A stretch of DNA of 64,000 nt from GWE2-42-39 sp942493345 (GCA_942493345.1 OW818695.1:2232001-2296000), one strand, 5' to 3'. Numbered from the stretch's first letter, positions 52,713-62,229 are shown. Numbers and translations are program-made. Notes: generated by a model from the letters alone, not told the origin.

Positions 52713-54929
52713 ATGAGGAAAAAATTACTTATTATCGCTCTTTTAGCCGGGTACCTGTTTTGTTTTCAAACAGAATCCATTCAGGCACAGAATTCTTCCC
52801 GGTTGATCAAATCGGACACAAAAGATTTGTCCATCGTTATGACGGTTGGAAAAGACAGTTCACTGCTCTTTCAGTATTTTGGCCGGAAAATAAACGATGC
52901 AAGCCCGTTTCTTTCCAAAGAAAGTTATCGCAGAAGCGATTATGGTACCGATAATCAGGCGTATCTTGCTGCAGGCGGTCGTAGTTTTAGGGAGGCCGCG
53001 TTGCAGGTGACCCATTCCGACGGCGATTTGAATACGGAACTCATCTATGTAAAACATACGCAAACAACGTTAAAAGATGACAACATAAAACAAACTGTCA
53101 TAACGCTGAAGGATCGGAAGTTTCCGCTGATAGTGGAACTTACCATCAACGCCTATCAGAAGGAAAATGTATATACCGAAAGTGTTCAAATTAAAAATGA
53201 GGAAAAAGAAAAAGTTGTTTTACACAGCTTTTATTCATCTTTTCTTCCGGTGAAAGCAAAAAAATATTACTTAAACTCTTTCTGTGGCGCATGGGCTCAG
53301 GAAATGTTTTTGGAAGAATCCCTGCTGACACATAATATTCGGACTATTGAGAGTAAAAAGGGGGTGAGAACAACACACACCGAGAACCCATCATTCATGC
53401 TTGCCCTAGATACTCCTTTGGACGAAAATACAGGAAATGTGATTGCCGGGGCTTTGGCTTGGAGTGGTAATTATAAGTTGAATTTTCAGGTAGATGAGTT
53501 CGATATTTTAAGTATAACTGCAGGGATGAATCCGTATGCGTCGGAGTTTCATCTGGCTTCCGGAGAAACATTTCATACTCCGGAAATGATAATCACGTAC
53601 AGTACTATTGGTGCCGGGGGAGCCAGCCGGAACCTGCATGATTGGGGTAGAAATTATAGTATATACGATGCTCGGACAATTCGCCCAACTTTGCTTAATA
53701 GTTGGGAGGGCGCTTATTTCGATTTCAATGAAAAGACGCTGACCGATATGATGGATGATGCAGCCGATATGGGACTTGAAATGTTTGTGCTGGATGATGG
53801 CTGGTTCGGCAATGATTATCCGCGGAATAGTGCAACTGTTGGATTAGGTGACTGGCAGGTCAATGCAAATAAATTACCTCATGGTATTAGCTATTTGGCC
53901 GATTATGCTGTTGGTAAAGGACTCCGCTTTGGTATCTGGATAGAACCCGAAATGGTTAACCCCAAAAGCAACTTGGCCACCATGCATCCCGACTGGATTG
54001 TTAAAAGCGATGAACGTACCGCTACTACAATGCGAAACCAATGGCTGTTGGATCTGACCAACCCCCAGGTGCAGGATTTTGTTTTCGGGGTATTTGATGA
54101 TGTTATGAAACAATCAGCAAACATTTCATATATCAAATGGGATGCCAACCGACATGTCGAATCGGTTGGTTCGTCCTACCTGTCACAGGATGAGCAATCG
54201 CACTTCTGGATTAAATATACCCAGGGACTTTATAACGTTTATGAAAGAATCAGGCAGAAATACCCCGATGTGATTATTCAGGCGTGTGCTTCGGGAGGTG
54301 GAAGAGTTGATTACGGGGCGCTGAAGTACCATCAGGAAGTATGGACCAGCGATAACACCGAACCATTGAGCCGGGTGTATATTCAGTACGGCACAAATAT
54401 GATATACCCGGCGTTGGTTACCGGCTCACATATTTCAGCCAGTCCAAACCATCAGACAGGAAATCAGACACCACTAAAATTTCGTTTTGATCTGGCCATG
54501 AGCGGACGTTTGGGAATGGAACTTCAACCGAAAGACATGAGTGATGAGGAAAAATCTTTTGCAAAAACTGCCATTCAGAATTATAAAAAAATACGCGATC
54601 TGGTGATGTTTGGCGATTTGTATCGTATTATTTCGCCTTACGACGACAAAGGATTTTATTCATTGATGTATGTGGGTAAAGATAAAAAGAGAGCAGTATT
54701 GTATTCTTATTGCATCGCTTTCCAGGGGCGGACACACACTCCTCAACTCCGATTAAACGGCTTAAATCCGGATAAGAAATATAAGATAACAGAGTTGAAT
54801 ACAGGCAAATCCGGATTCTGGGGAGATGGAAAAATTTTCACCGGTCAGTATCTGATGAATGAAGGCATTAATCCGAAACTTCAGAAATGTTTTGAAAGTG
54901 CGGTTTTTAGCATTGAAGAGATGGACTAA
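52713..54929 (+). CDS. GH36 alpha-galactosidase, exported
   Basis: A 738-residue exported enzyme (signal peptide MRKKLLIIALLAGYLFCF...QAQ). N-terminal beta-sandwich (about 30-320), barrel with FVLDDGWFGND, FGIWIEPEMVNP, catalytic nucleophile D477 in YIKWDANRH and acid/base D547 in WTSDNTEP, then a short C-terminal sheet domain. All residues needed for alpha-galactosidase activity are present. It releases alpha-1,6- or other alpha-linked galactose from oligosaccharides. The ATG at 52713 is chosen because the upstream extension adds a second, unnatural hydrophobic run. It ends with the terminator at 55024-55062. Confidence 0.95.
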   Translation: MRKKLLIIALLAGYLFCFQTESIQAQNSSRLIKSDTKDLSIVMTVGKDSSLLFQYFGRKINDASPFLSKESYRRSDYGTDNQAYLAAGGRSFREAALQVTHSDGDLNTELIYVKHTQTTLKDDNIKQTVITLKDRKFPLIVELTINAYQKENVYTESVQIKNEEKEKVVLHSFYSSFLPVKAKKYYLNSFCGAWAQEMFLEESLLTHNIRTIESKKGVRTTHTENPSFMLALDTPLDENTGNVIAGALAWSGNYKLNFQVDEFDILSITAGMNPYASEFHLASGETFHTPEMIITYSTIGAGGASRNLHDWGRNYSIYDARTIRPTLLNSWEGAYFDFNEKTLTDMMDDAADMGLEMFVLDDGWFGNDYPRNSATVGLGDWQVNANKLPHGISYLADYAVGKGLRFGIWIEPEMVNPKSNLATMHPDWIVKSDERTATTMRNQWLLDLTNPQVQDFVFGVFDDVMKQSANISYIKWDANRHVESVGSSYLSQDEQSHFWIKYTQGLYNVYERIRQKYPDVIIQACASGGGRVDYGALKYHQEVWTSDNTEPLSRVYIQYGTNMIYPALVTGSHISASPNHQTGNQTPLKFRFDLAMSGRLGMELQPKDMSDEEKSFAKTAIQNYKKIRDLVMFGDLYRIISPYDDKGFYSLMYVGKDKKRAVLYSYCIAFQGRTHTPQLRLNGLNPDKKYKITELNTGKSGFWGDGKIFTGQYLMNEGINPKLQKCFESAVFSIEEMD

Positions 54930-55023
54930 AAAAGTGTCAACCCGCTTTTAATCTATTTATGAAATGGGAAAATTCTCATATCTCTTGAATACAGAATCGT
55001 TCTTAAAGTAAGCAGATAAAAAG

Positions 55024-55062
55024 AAAAGGAGTTGTAACTTAATTGTTGCAACTCCTTTTTTT
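55024..55062. terminator. Bidirectional terminator between GH36 gene and tRNA-Ala
   Basis: AAAAGGAGTTG (55024-55034) pairs with CAACTCCTTTT (55049-55059), extended by AAC/GTT, giving about 15 bp with a 6-nt loop and T tracts on both strands. It serves the GH36 transcript on one side and the tRNA on the other. Confidence 0.8.
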
Positions 55063-55064
55063 AG

Positions 55065-55138
55065 TGGAGAATATCGGAATCGAACCGATGACCTTTTGAC
55101 TGCCAGTCAAACGCTCTAGCCAACTGAGCTAATCCCCC
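55065..55138 (-). tRNA. tRNA-Ala (anticodon GGC)
   Basis: On the minus strand the cloverleaf is complete: acceptor arm GGGGGAT/ATTCTCC with the G3-U70 pair that defines alanine tRNAs, D arm TAGCTCAG...GAGC, anticodon arm TTTGA-CTGGCAG-TCAAA with anticodon GGC, and T arm ATCGGTTCGATTCCGAT. A73 follows. CCA is not encoded. A terminator lies immediately downstream. Confidence 0.93.
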
Positions 55139-55501
55139 AAAATGTTTGGCAAATATATAAAATATTTAAAACCCAAAAACAAGGGCTTCCTTTTTTTCAG
55201 AAATAAACCACCCCCAAAAATAATTTTTGGTAAGGATTTTGTTTATCCCGTTTCTAAATCTTTTGATTGAACAGGTTCCCTTTTCAGTATTGGACATTGG
55301 GAAATAACGATGAAAACGGTTTTTGAGTACTAACTGAGCTTTTTACTGTTAATCATAAAAAAAAGCCATGAAATAGCCATTAGAGCGAAAGCTCAAACCA
55401 ACAGAAAAATGAATAAATGGCTATTCTATCGGTTGGAAATGTTATTCAAAAAGATAACGTTAATACTAAAATTGCAGGATGACAAGCAAAAATTTATACA
55501 G
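55139..55501. other. Intergenic region with nested inverted repeats before TonB gene
   Basis: No gene is supported in this gap. AATAGCCATT (55372-55381) and its exact complement AATGGCTATT (55416-55425) enclose a GAGC-GAAA-GCTC hairpin (55383-55394), a GNRA-type tetraloop. The structure lies about 76-130 nt before the first TonB start and may be a leader element. Confidence 0.5.
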
Positions 55502-56170
55502 ATGACAAAAAAAACTAAGAAAGCCGATCTAGAGAACAAACGTTCTCTGTTCTTTTCAATTGGATTGATAGCCAGTCTTTCTGCTGTATTTCTTACTTTC
55601 GGGTGGAATACCCCCGTTCAAAAAATAGAAAATTTTGGCGAAATGAAACTGGAAGCGCCGGTTGAAGAAATGATGCCAATAACCAAGGAAAAAAAAGTAG
55701 TTACCCCACCGGTTAGAGAAATAATTACTTTTGAGATTGTGGAGGATAATATGGAAATAGATGATCAGCTTGAACTCTTCAATGCCGAAATTAAAGAAGG
55801 GGAAGCAATTACGGTTGGGGATTACCTCGTAAAGAATACCAGTGAAGAAGATGTCCTGCCTGTATGGATTACTGACGAGATGCCCGAGTTTCCCGGAGGT
55901 ATGGCATCGCTCCTGAAGTTCATCAATACGTCTGTTAAGTATCCGGTTATTGCGCAGGAAAATGGCATTCAGGGAAAAGTAATTATTACATTTGTAATTG
56001 ATAAAACAGGTGAAGTAACCAATGTTCAGATTTTTAGGGGAATTGATCCGGCGTTGGATGCCGAAGCTCTCAGGGTAGTGAAGACCTTGCCCAGATGGAA
56101 GCCTGGAAAACAAAAAGGGAATGTTGTCAGAGTGAATTACAACGTTCCGATAAACTTTATTTTACAGTGA
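55502..56170 (+). CDS. TonB family protein 1
   Basis: A 222-residue energy transducer: short cytoplasmic start KKADLENKRSLF, one membrane anchor (about 18-36), a linker that is acidic rather than proline-rich, and the C-terminal TonB domain (about 130-222) with MPEFPGGMASLLKFI, VKYPVIAQENGIQGKVIITF and WKPGKQKGN. It would pass proton-motive energy from ExbB/ExbD to outer membrane transporters, but no exbBD or transporter gene is near. ATG at 55502 matches the paralog at 56304; an upstream start at 55409 overlaps the leader hairpins and is rejected. Confidence 0.88.
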   Translation: MTKKTKKADLENKRSLFFSIGLIASLSAVFLTFGWNTPVQKIENFGEMKLEAPVEEMMPITKEKKVVTPPVREIITFEIVEDNMEIDDQLELFNAEIKEGEAITVGDYLVKNTSEEDVLPVWITDEMPEFPGGMASLLKFINTSVKYPVIAQENGIQGKVIITFVIDKTGEVTNVQIFRGIDPALDAEALRVVKTLPRWKPGKQKGNVVRVNYNVPINFILQ

Positions 56171-56228
56171 TATCGCGGATATGTTTTTTTAAATTATTTG
56201 CAATCTTGAAAAATGAAATATGATTTTA

Positions 56229-56257
56229 TTGCTTTTGAAGATTATTTTTTATCTTTA
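56229..56257 (+). promoter_or_regulatory. Candidate promoter of TonB gene 2
   Basis: TTG at 56229-56231, 18 nt, then TATCTTTA at 56250-56257, one base off the TAnnTTTG consensus, 46 nt before the ATG. Suggests that the second TonB gene is transcribed separately. Confidence 0.4.
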
Positions 56258-56303
56258 AGCCCTCAAAAGAAATCTGATATAGGATAAACTATAAAAATTA
56301 ACT

Positions 56304-56990
56304 ATGGAACTAAAGAAATCACCAAAAGCTGACCTGGAAAACAAAAGGAATGTTTTTGTCCAGTTTGGGTTAGTGATCGCCTTGGGGATTACTCTTTTTG
56401 CTTTCGAATGGACCACAAAAGTGGAACAGGCCGGTTCTCTGGGTGCGATAGCAGAACAAGAGGTCGAAGATGAGATCATCCCTATTACACGTCAGGAAGA
56501 AGTAAAACCACCGCCACCGCCACCACCGCCACAGGTTATCGAGGTGTTGAACATTGTGACTGATGATACGCAAATTGAAGATGAGCTTCAAATAGATGAT
56601 TCTGAAGCTGATAAAGAAACAGTGATTGACGTTGCTCCTGTTGTTGTTCAGAAAGAGGAAGAAGAAGAGGAAGCACAAGTGTTCTTTATCGTGGAAGAAA
56701 TGCCTGAATTTCCGGGAGGAGAGTTGGCTTTGCGTAAATTTATTGCACAGTCGATTAAATATCCGGTTATTGCACAGGAAAACGGTATTCAGGGCAAAGT
56801 ATACGTGAATTTCGTAGTTGATAAAGACGGGAGCATAACCAGTGCGAAAATTGCCAGGGGTGTTGACCAGTCGCTCGACAAAGAAGCTTTGCGTGTGGTA
56901 AACAGTCTTCCTAAGTGGAAACCTGGAAAACAAAGGGGTAAAGCAGTAAAGGTTTCGTATACAGTTCCAATTAACTTTGTACTTCAGTAG
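56304..56990 (+). CDS. TonB family protein 2
   Basis: A 228-residue paralog of the preceding gene. Starts KKSPKADLENKRNVFVQFG, one membrane anchor (about 17-35), a proline run (PPPPPPPPQ, about 69-77), an acidic stretch (VVVQKEEEEEEAQ), and the TonB C-terminal domain with MPEFPGGELALRKFI, IKYPVIAQENGIQGKVYVNF and WKPGKQRGK. The two genes are 133 nt apart and clearly arose by tandem duplication, then diverged mainly in the linker. Confidence 0.92.
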   Translation: MELKKSPKADLENKRNVFVQFGLVIALGITLFAFEWTTKVEQAGSLGAIAEQEVEDEIIPITRQEEVKPPPPPPPPQVIEVLNIVTDDTQIEDELQIDDSEADKETVIDVAPVVVQKEEEEEEAQVFFIVEEMPEFPGGELALRKFIAQSIKYPVIAQENGIQGKVYVNFVVDKDGSITSAKIARGVDQSLDKEALRVVNSLPKWKPGKQRGKAVKVSYTVPINFVLQ

Positions 56991-57073
56991 AGAATTTCTA
57001 GAAATAAAGAATATGAATTCCTGGTTCTGCATTAGGTAGAATCAGGTTTTTTTGTTACAAGCAATACCATTTT

Positions 57074-58285
57074 ATGATCGATACAAGACCGGAAACAGAA
57101 GTTGCAATTTTAGTGGGTGTGATCAATGACGATCAGAACGAAAAACAGGCCAGGGAATATTTGGACGAGCTGAAGTTTCTGGCTGATACAGCCGGAGCTG
57201 AAGTGAAAAAACAGTTTCTGCAGAGGCTCGACATGCCCCATCCGGTGACCTTTGTTGGTTCCGGGAAACTGGAAGAAATAGGTGAATATGTCAAAGCTCA
57301 CGAGATTGACACCGTGATTTTCGACGATGAATTAAGCCCGATTCAGTTGCGAAACCTGGAACGCTCGCTCGAATGCAAAGTGCTCGACCGAACCAACCTG
57401 ATCCTCGATATTTTTGCCAAACGCGCGCAGACAGCCCATGCAAAAACACAGGTCGAGCTGGCCCAATACCAGTATCTGCTTCCGCGGCTGACCCGCATGT
57501 GGACCCACCTTGAGCGTCAACGTGGAGGGATCGGGATGCGCGGACCGGGTGAAGCGCAAATTGAAACCGACCGCCGGATCATTCTCGATAAAATTTCTCA
57601 TCTGAAAGAGCAACTCAAAAAGATCGACAAACAAAAAGCCACCCAACGCAAAAACCGGGGGAAACTGGTTCGTGTCGCTTTGGTTGGATATACCAACGTG
57701 GGCAAATCGACCCTGATGAACATACTCAGTAAATCGGAAGTTTTTGCTGAAAATAAACTGTTTGCCACGCTCGACACCACGGTCCGGAAAGTAGTAATTA
57801 GCAACCTTCCTTTTCTTCTGGCCGATACGGTTGGTTTTATCCGGAAACTGCCTCACGGGTTGGTCGAGTCGTTCAAATCAACGCTCGACGAAGTTCGCGA
57901 ATCCGACATCCTGGTTCATGTGGTCGATATTTCCCACTCGGGGTTTGAAGAACAAATTGACATTGTGAATTCCACCTTGCAGGAAATTGATGCCGGCGAC
58001 AAGCCTATTATTTATGTTTTCAATAAAATTGATGCGTTCACTTTTGTTGAAAAAGAAGACGATGATCTGAGTGAAACCACCAAGGCAAATTATTCGCTCG
58101 ACGACTGGAAGAAAAGCTGGATGGCCCGGAACAACACACCTTCCCTGTTTATATCGGCCCTCGAAAAAACCAATTTCGAAGAATTGAAAGACCAACTTTA
58201 CGAGGAAGTAAAAAAGATACATGTGACCCGGTTTCCGTACAACGATTTCCTGTACGATGTGAGCATGGATTCGGACGAAGAATAA
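57074..58285 (+). CDS. hflX: GTPase HflX
   Basis: A 403-residue ribosome-associated GTPase that splits stalled ribosomes. N-terminal HflX domain with TFVGSGKLEEIGEY and RGGIGMRGPGEAQIETDRR, a coiled linker (HLKEQLKKIDKQKATQRKN), then the G domain: G1 GYTNVGKSTLMN, G3 DTVGFIRKLPHGLVESFKSTL, G4 NKID. Length is typical. It ends with a hairpin terminator and converges on asd. Confidence 0.96.
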   Translation: MIDTRPETEVAILVGVINDDQNEKQAREYLDELKFLADTAGAEVKKQFLQRLDMPHPVTFVGSGKLEEIGEYVKAHEIDTVIFDDELSPIQLRNLERSLECKVLDRTNLILDIFAKRAQTAHAKTQVELAQYQYLLPRLTRMWTHLERQRGGIGMRGPGEAQIETDRRIILDKISHLKEQLKKIDKQKATQRKNRGKLVRVALVGYTNVGKSTLMNILSKSEVFAENKLFATLDTTVRKVVISNLPFLLADTVGFIRKLPHGLVESFKSTLDEVRESDILVHVVDISHSGFEEQIDIVNSTLQEIDAGDKPIIYVFNKIDAFTFVEKEDDDLSETTKANYSLDDWKKSWMARNNTPSLFISALEKTNFEELKDQLYEEVKKIHVTRFPYNDFLYDVSMDSDEE

Positions 58286-58287
58286 AA

Positions 58288-58313
58288 AAAGCCACGCCTA
58301 ACGGCATGGCTTT
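58288..58313. terminator. Terminator between hflX and asd
   Basis: AAAGCCACGCC (58288-58298) and GGCATGGCTTT (58303-58313) form a 11-bp stem with one mismatch and loop TAAC, between two convergent gene ends. Flanking A/T runs support function in both directions. Confidence 0.65.
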
Positions 58314-58337
58314 CAGGGTATTTTATTTCGAACCGTA

Positions 58338-59348
58338 TTATTTTACTTCTCCTTTGGCAATCAGCCATTCAGCAATCTGCACTGCATTCAGGGCGGCGCC
58401 TTTCTTAATTTGGTCGCCCACACACCAGAAAGTCAACCCTTTTGGATTGGCAACATCTTTGCGGATACGGCCAACATACACATCGTCTTTTCCTGAAATG
58501 AACAAAGGCATCGGGTATTTTTTCTCGGCAGGAACGTCCAACACGGTCAATCCTTCAAGGTCTTCCATGGCTTCTTTTACCTGCTGAATATCCAACGCTT
58601 CTTCTGTTTCGACCCATACTGCTTCGGAATGTGCCCGTGCAACCGGAATACGGATACAGGTAGCGCTCACTTCAGCGTCGGTGTGCATAATTTTTTTGGT
58701 TTCCCAATTCATTTTCATTTCCTCTTTGGTGTAATCGTTATCGAGGAACACATCAATCTGAGGGATGATATTCATTGCCAACTGGTACGGAAATTTTGCA
58801 ATGGTTGGTTCTTCGCCGTTTGCAACCTGTTTTACCTGGGTTTCAAGTTCGGCAATCCCCTGTGCACCGGCGCCGCTGGCAGCCTGATAAGTAGCCACAT
58901 GCACCCGTACAATTTTCGACAAATCGTTGATTGGCTTCAGCGCAACAACCATCTGAATAGTCGAGCAGTTCGGGTTGGCAATAATGTTACGCGGACGGTT
59001 CAGGCTGTCTTCCGGGTTCACTTCGGGAACCACCAGCGGCACGTCGTCGTCGTAACGGAAAGCGCTCGAATTATCGATCATAATAGCGCCGTATTTAGTA
59101 ATTGTAGTTGCAAATTCTTTAGAAATCGAAGCACCGGCCGATGTAAGGGCAATGTCAATGTCCTTAAAATCATCGTTGTGCTTCAACTCCTTTACTGTCA
59201 GTTTCTGACCTTTAAAGTTATACACGTTTCCGGCACTACGGGCCGAACCAAACAAAACCAACTCATCAAGCGGAAAATTCCTTTCTTCGAGAACTTTCAG
59301 GAACTCCTGTCCTACCGCTCCACTTGCACCTACAACTGCAATTTTCAT
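58338..59348 (-). CDS. asd: Aspartate-semialdehyde dehydrogenase
   Basis: A 336-residue enzyme of the aspartate pathway, making aspartate semialdehyde for lysine, diaminopimelate, threonine and methionine. NADP-binding motif GASGAVGQEFLKVL at the start, active-site Cys in NPNCSTIQM, and RIPVARAHSEAVWVE with the substrate-binding His. Length typical of the monofunctional family. Single gene, divergent from the lamin-tail gene. Confidence 0.97.
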   Translation of the reverse strand: MKIAVVGASGAVGQEFLKVLEERNFPLDELVLFGSARSAGNVYNFKGQKLTVKELKHNDDFKDIDIALTSAGASISKEFATTITKYGAIMIDNSSAFRYDDDVPLVVPEVNPEDSLNRPRNIIANPNCSTIQMVVALKPINDLSKIVRVHVATYQAASGAGAQGIAELETQVKQVANGEEPTIAKFPYQLAMNIIPQIDVFLDNDYTKEEMKMNWETKKIMHTDAEVSATCIRIPVARAHSEAVWVETEEALDIQQVKEAMEDLEGLTVLDVPAEKKYPMPLFISGKDDVYVGRIRKDVANPKGLTFWCVGDQIKKGAALNAVQIAEWLIAKGEVK

Positions 59349-59515
59349 TTTTTTCTGAAAGATTAATTTTTGTTTTTAAAAACGAATTAAAAATATTCAA
59401 TCTTGTTTCTACTTTTTTTGAAAAATTTTTATTAAATTACTTTGTCAATTTTTCATACTCAGGTCTATAACAATTGGTTCCTAAAAATAGTTTATTGCTT
59501 TTAAATTTTAAGCCG

Positions 59516-62200
59516 ATGATACGAATTATTTGGATATTCTACTTCCTGCTTATTATTTTTTTAACAATAGTGGCTCGTGGAGAAAAAATATGGAAGGAAT
59601 CGGGTCAATGCGAACCCGATGAAATAACAATTCATACTAGTGTTCCGATCAGTCCATTTATGGCTGAGAACGATAATGAACCCAACTATCTTTTCGATTT
59701 TGAAGACCAGCAACTGACCGAATGGATATCAACGAATGACTGGCTCATCAGTTCCGAAGGAAAAATAAACGGGAATTTTTCGCTCCGGCATTCGCCCAAG
59801 ACAACCAGTTCGGAAAGTGTAATTTTCTATCCAGTGAACCTGAAACTGGATGCGGACTACCGCTGGGACGTTACCCTGAAAAATGGCAATTGGGATCCTT
59901 CATCGAGCAACCGTTTTTGGTACTATTTGCTGGCCGATTCTGCCAACCCGTCGGCGCTGAACGGCTGGGCTGTAGGGGTAAATATTACAGGAAGCAGCGA
60001 TATTCTTGAACTCTGGCGTTTCAAAAATGGCAAGCCCGACAGTCTCATTGTGCAAAGCAATTTGGTTTGGAAAACGAATACCCAGTTTCGGATTGAAGTG
60101 GAACAAAAAGGCAAGGGACAGTGGTCGCTTTGTTCGCTGAACACTTCCAGCAACCAATCAGAAACTGCAAAAGGAACCGATTTCGCAACTTTCGATTTCA
60201 ACTTTATCGGCTTGCATTTCGATTACACAAGCACCCGCGCAGGGCAACTCTGGGCCGATGATATTGCAGTGACCGGACTCCCGGTTCCGCCTTTTATCGA
60301 AAAAATAACTGTTTTAAATGAAGAACGGCTGGAACTGATCTTCAATAAAGAAATTGATCCTGCATCGGTAAAAAATCAAAATTTCAAACTCGTTTCAAGC
60401 TCCGGAAAACCGTTGAATATTGTGAATTCAAATGCCCCGGCTCCTGAAAAAATTGAACTGACGGTTGAAAGACCTTCTGAATTTGACCTGAACCTTATCG
60501 TATCGGGCATTTCCGATCTCGCCGGATTGCAGATGGAGACCGACACACTGGCATTTTGCTGGGTCCTTCCGTGCCATGAACATTCGCTGGTCATCAATGA
60601 GATTTTTGCCGATCCAAACCCGGCGCAGGGACTGCCCGAATACGAATATCTGGAACTTTTTAATCGGACTGATTTCCCGGTTTCATTGTCCAACCTGACA
60701 TTGAAAGTCAATGAAAAAGAATGTCCGTTTGATACAGCTCCATTATATCCCGGGAAATACCTGCTCCTGACCAACACCGAAGGCGCTGCATTTTTTGAAA
60801 ATTCCATTGGCCTGAAAAACTTCCCCACCCTGCTGAACAACGGTGCGAAAATCAGCATCGAAACGCCAGATGGCTTGCTGATCGACGAAATAAGCTATAC
60901 CGACAGTTGGTATGCCGATGATGATAAAAAGAATGGCGGCTGGTCACTCGAGCGCATCGACCCGAACCGGTTTTGCAACCAATCCGGCAACTGGACGGCA
61001 TCGGTTGCCCCGACAGGAGGAAGTCCCGGCGGAAAAAATTCGGTTGCAGCCGATAATCAGGATACCGAAAAACCTGAAATTACCGGGTTGGAAGTGGTTT
61101 CGGCAAACCGGATCAAACTTCTTTTTTCTGAAAACATCGTGCCGGAATCACTTGAAAACATCATAAATTATCTGGTCAGCCCATCCATTGGACATCCGCT
61201 ACGAGTTGAAACGAACGGGGCTGCAGAAGCGATTTTGATCTTTTCTGAAAACTTTGTTTCCAATACAAACTACTCGTTGCAGGTTTCCGGTTTGACAGAT
61301 GAATGCGGGAATACAATGGAAAACAAAGAACACAATTTTGGTCTGCAACAACTGGCTAAAGGCGATGTTTTAATTTCTGAAGTGCTGTTCAATCCGTATC
61401 CCGGCGGGGCCGATTTTGTTGAAATTTACAATCATTCCGAGAAAACGGTCAACCTGAAAAACCTGCGCCTGGCCAACCGCGACGACCAATCGAAACTGAA
61501 AGATGTTTGCAAACTTTGCGATAACGATTATTGGGTTCAGCCCGGCGGTTATGTTTTGTGTACCGGCGACTCATCGTCAGTCCATCTTTTTTATTATACT
61601 TCCTGTCCGGACTGTTTCTTTGAAACGGCATCGCTCCCTTCTTTTCCTGACGACCGGGGAACGGTGGTTTTGCTCAATGACTCACTGCAGGTTCTCGACG
61701 AATTTCAGTATTCCGAAAAAATGCACCATCCGCTGCTTGACGATTGTGAAGGAATTTCGCTGGAACGGCTGTCGTTTGAATCGGCAACGGCCAGCGCTGC
61801 AAACTGGCATTCGGCCGCTTCGTCGGTCGGATTTGCTACGCCCGGCTATGCCAATTCGCAACAGCGCGAAGAGTTGCAAACCAAAGAAAACATTGTGCTT
61901 TCCCCCGAAGTTTTTTCGCCCAACAACGATGGCTACAACGACCGTTTGCTGATTCACTACCAGCTCGAAAAACCGGGTTATTCGGGCAATGTGAAGATTT
62001 ACGATTCGCAGGGGCGGCTGGTCAGCCATCTGGTGAAAAATGAAATTATGGGACAGGAAGGCGACTGGTATTGGGATGGCGAAAAGGCCGACAATACGCG
62101 GCCCGGACTGGGAATTTATATTGTTCTGGTCGAACTTTTCGATATGAACGGAAATGTGAAGAAATACCGGAAAACCTGCACGCTGACCGACCGGCTGTAA
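59516..62200 (+). CDS. Lamin-tail protein with type IX-type C-terminal domain
   Basis: An 894-residue exported protein (signal segment about 3-21). Seen: a lectin-like region (about 50-250; NYLFDFEDQQLTEWIS), Ig/Big-like segments with FIEKITVLNEERLELIFNKEIDP and VVSANRIKLLFSENIVPESL, two lamin-tail domains (LVINEIFADPNPAQGLPEYEYLELFN; VLISEVLFNPYPGGADFVEIYN), and a closing domain starting FSPNNDGYND, the hallmark of gliding-motility-associated C-terminal domains used for type IX secretion. It is probably a cell-surface or secreted adhesive or structural protein. The ATG at 59516 is chosen; an earlier in-frame start at 59474 adds residues before the signal. Confidence 0.85.
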   Translation: MIRIIWIFYFLLIIFLTIVARGEKIWKESGQCEPDEITIHTSVPISPFMAENDNEPNYLFDFEDQQLTEWISTNDWLISSEGKINGNFSLRHSPKTTSSESVIFYPVNLKLDADYRWDVTLKNGNWDPSSSNRFWYYLLADSANPSALNGWAVGVNITGSSDILELWRFKNGKPDSLIVQSNLVWKTNTQFRIEVEQKGKGQWSLCSLNTSSNQSETAKGTDFATFDFNFIGLHFDYTSTRAGQLWADDIAVTGLPVPPFIEKITVLNEERLELIFNKEIDPASVKNQNFKLVSSSGKPLNIVNSNAPAPEKIELTVERPSEFDLNLIVSGISDLAGLQMETDTLAFCWVLPCHEHSLVINEIFADPNPAQGLPEYEYLELFNRTDFPVSLSNLTLKVNEKECPFDTAPLYPGKYLLLTNTEGAAFFENSIGLKNFPTLLNNGAKISIETPDGLLIDEISYTDSWYADDDKKNGGWSLERIDPNRFCNQSGNWTASVAPTGGSPGGKNSVAADNQDTEKPEITGLEVVSANRIKLLFSENIVPESLENIINYLVSPSIGHPLRVETNGAAEAILIFSENFVSNTNYSLQVSGLTDECGNTMENKEHNFGLQQLAKGDVLISEVLFNPYPGGADFVEIYNHSEKTVNLKNLRLANRDDQSKLKDVCKLCDNDYWVQPGGYVLCTGDSSSVHLFYYTSCPDCFFETASLPSFPDDRGTVVLLNDSLQVLDEFQYSEKMHHPLLDDCEGISLERLSFESATASAANWHSAASSVGFATPGYANSQQREELQTKENIVLSPEVFSPNNDGYNDRLLIHYQLEKPGYSGNVKIYDSQGRLVSHLVKNEIMGQEGDWYWDGEKADNTRPGLGIYIVLVELFDMNGNVKKYRKTCTLTDRL

Positions 62201-62229
62201 AATTTTAGACAATAAAACTTGAAATTCAA

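Noticed and set aside
55409..55501. Upstream start for TonB protein 1
   Set aside because: Would add 31 residues overlapping the hairpin leader; the paralog supports the start at 55502.
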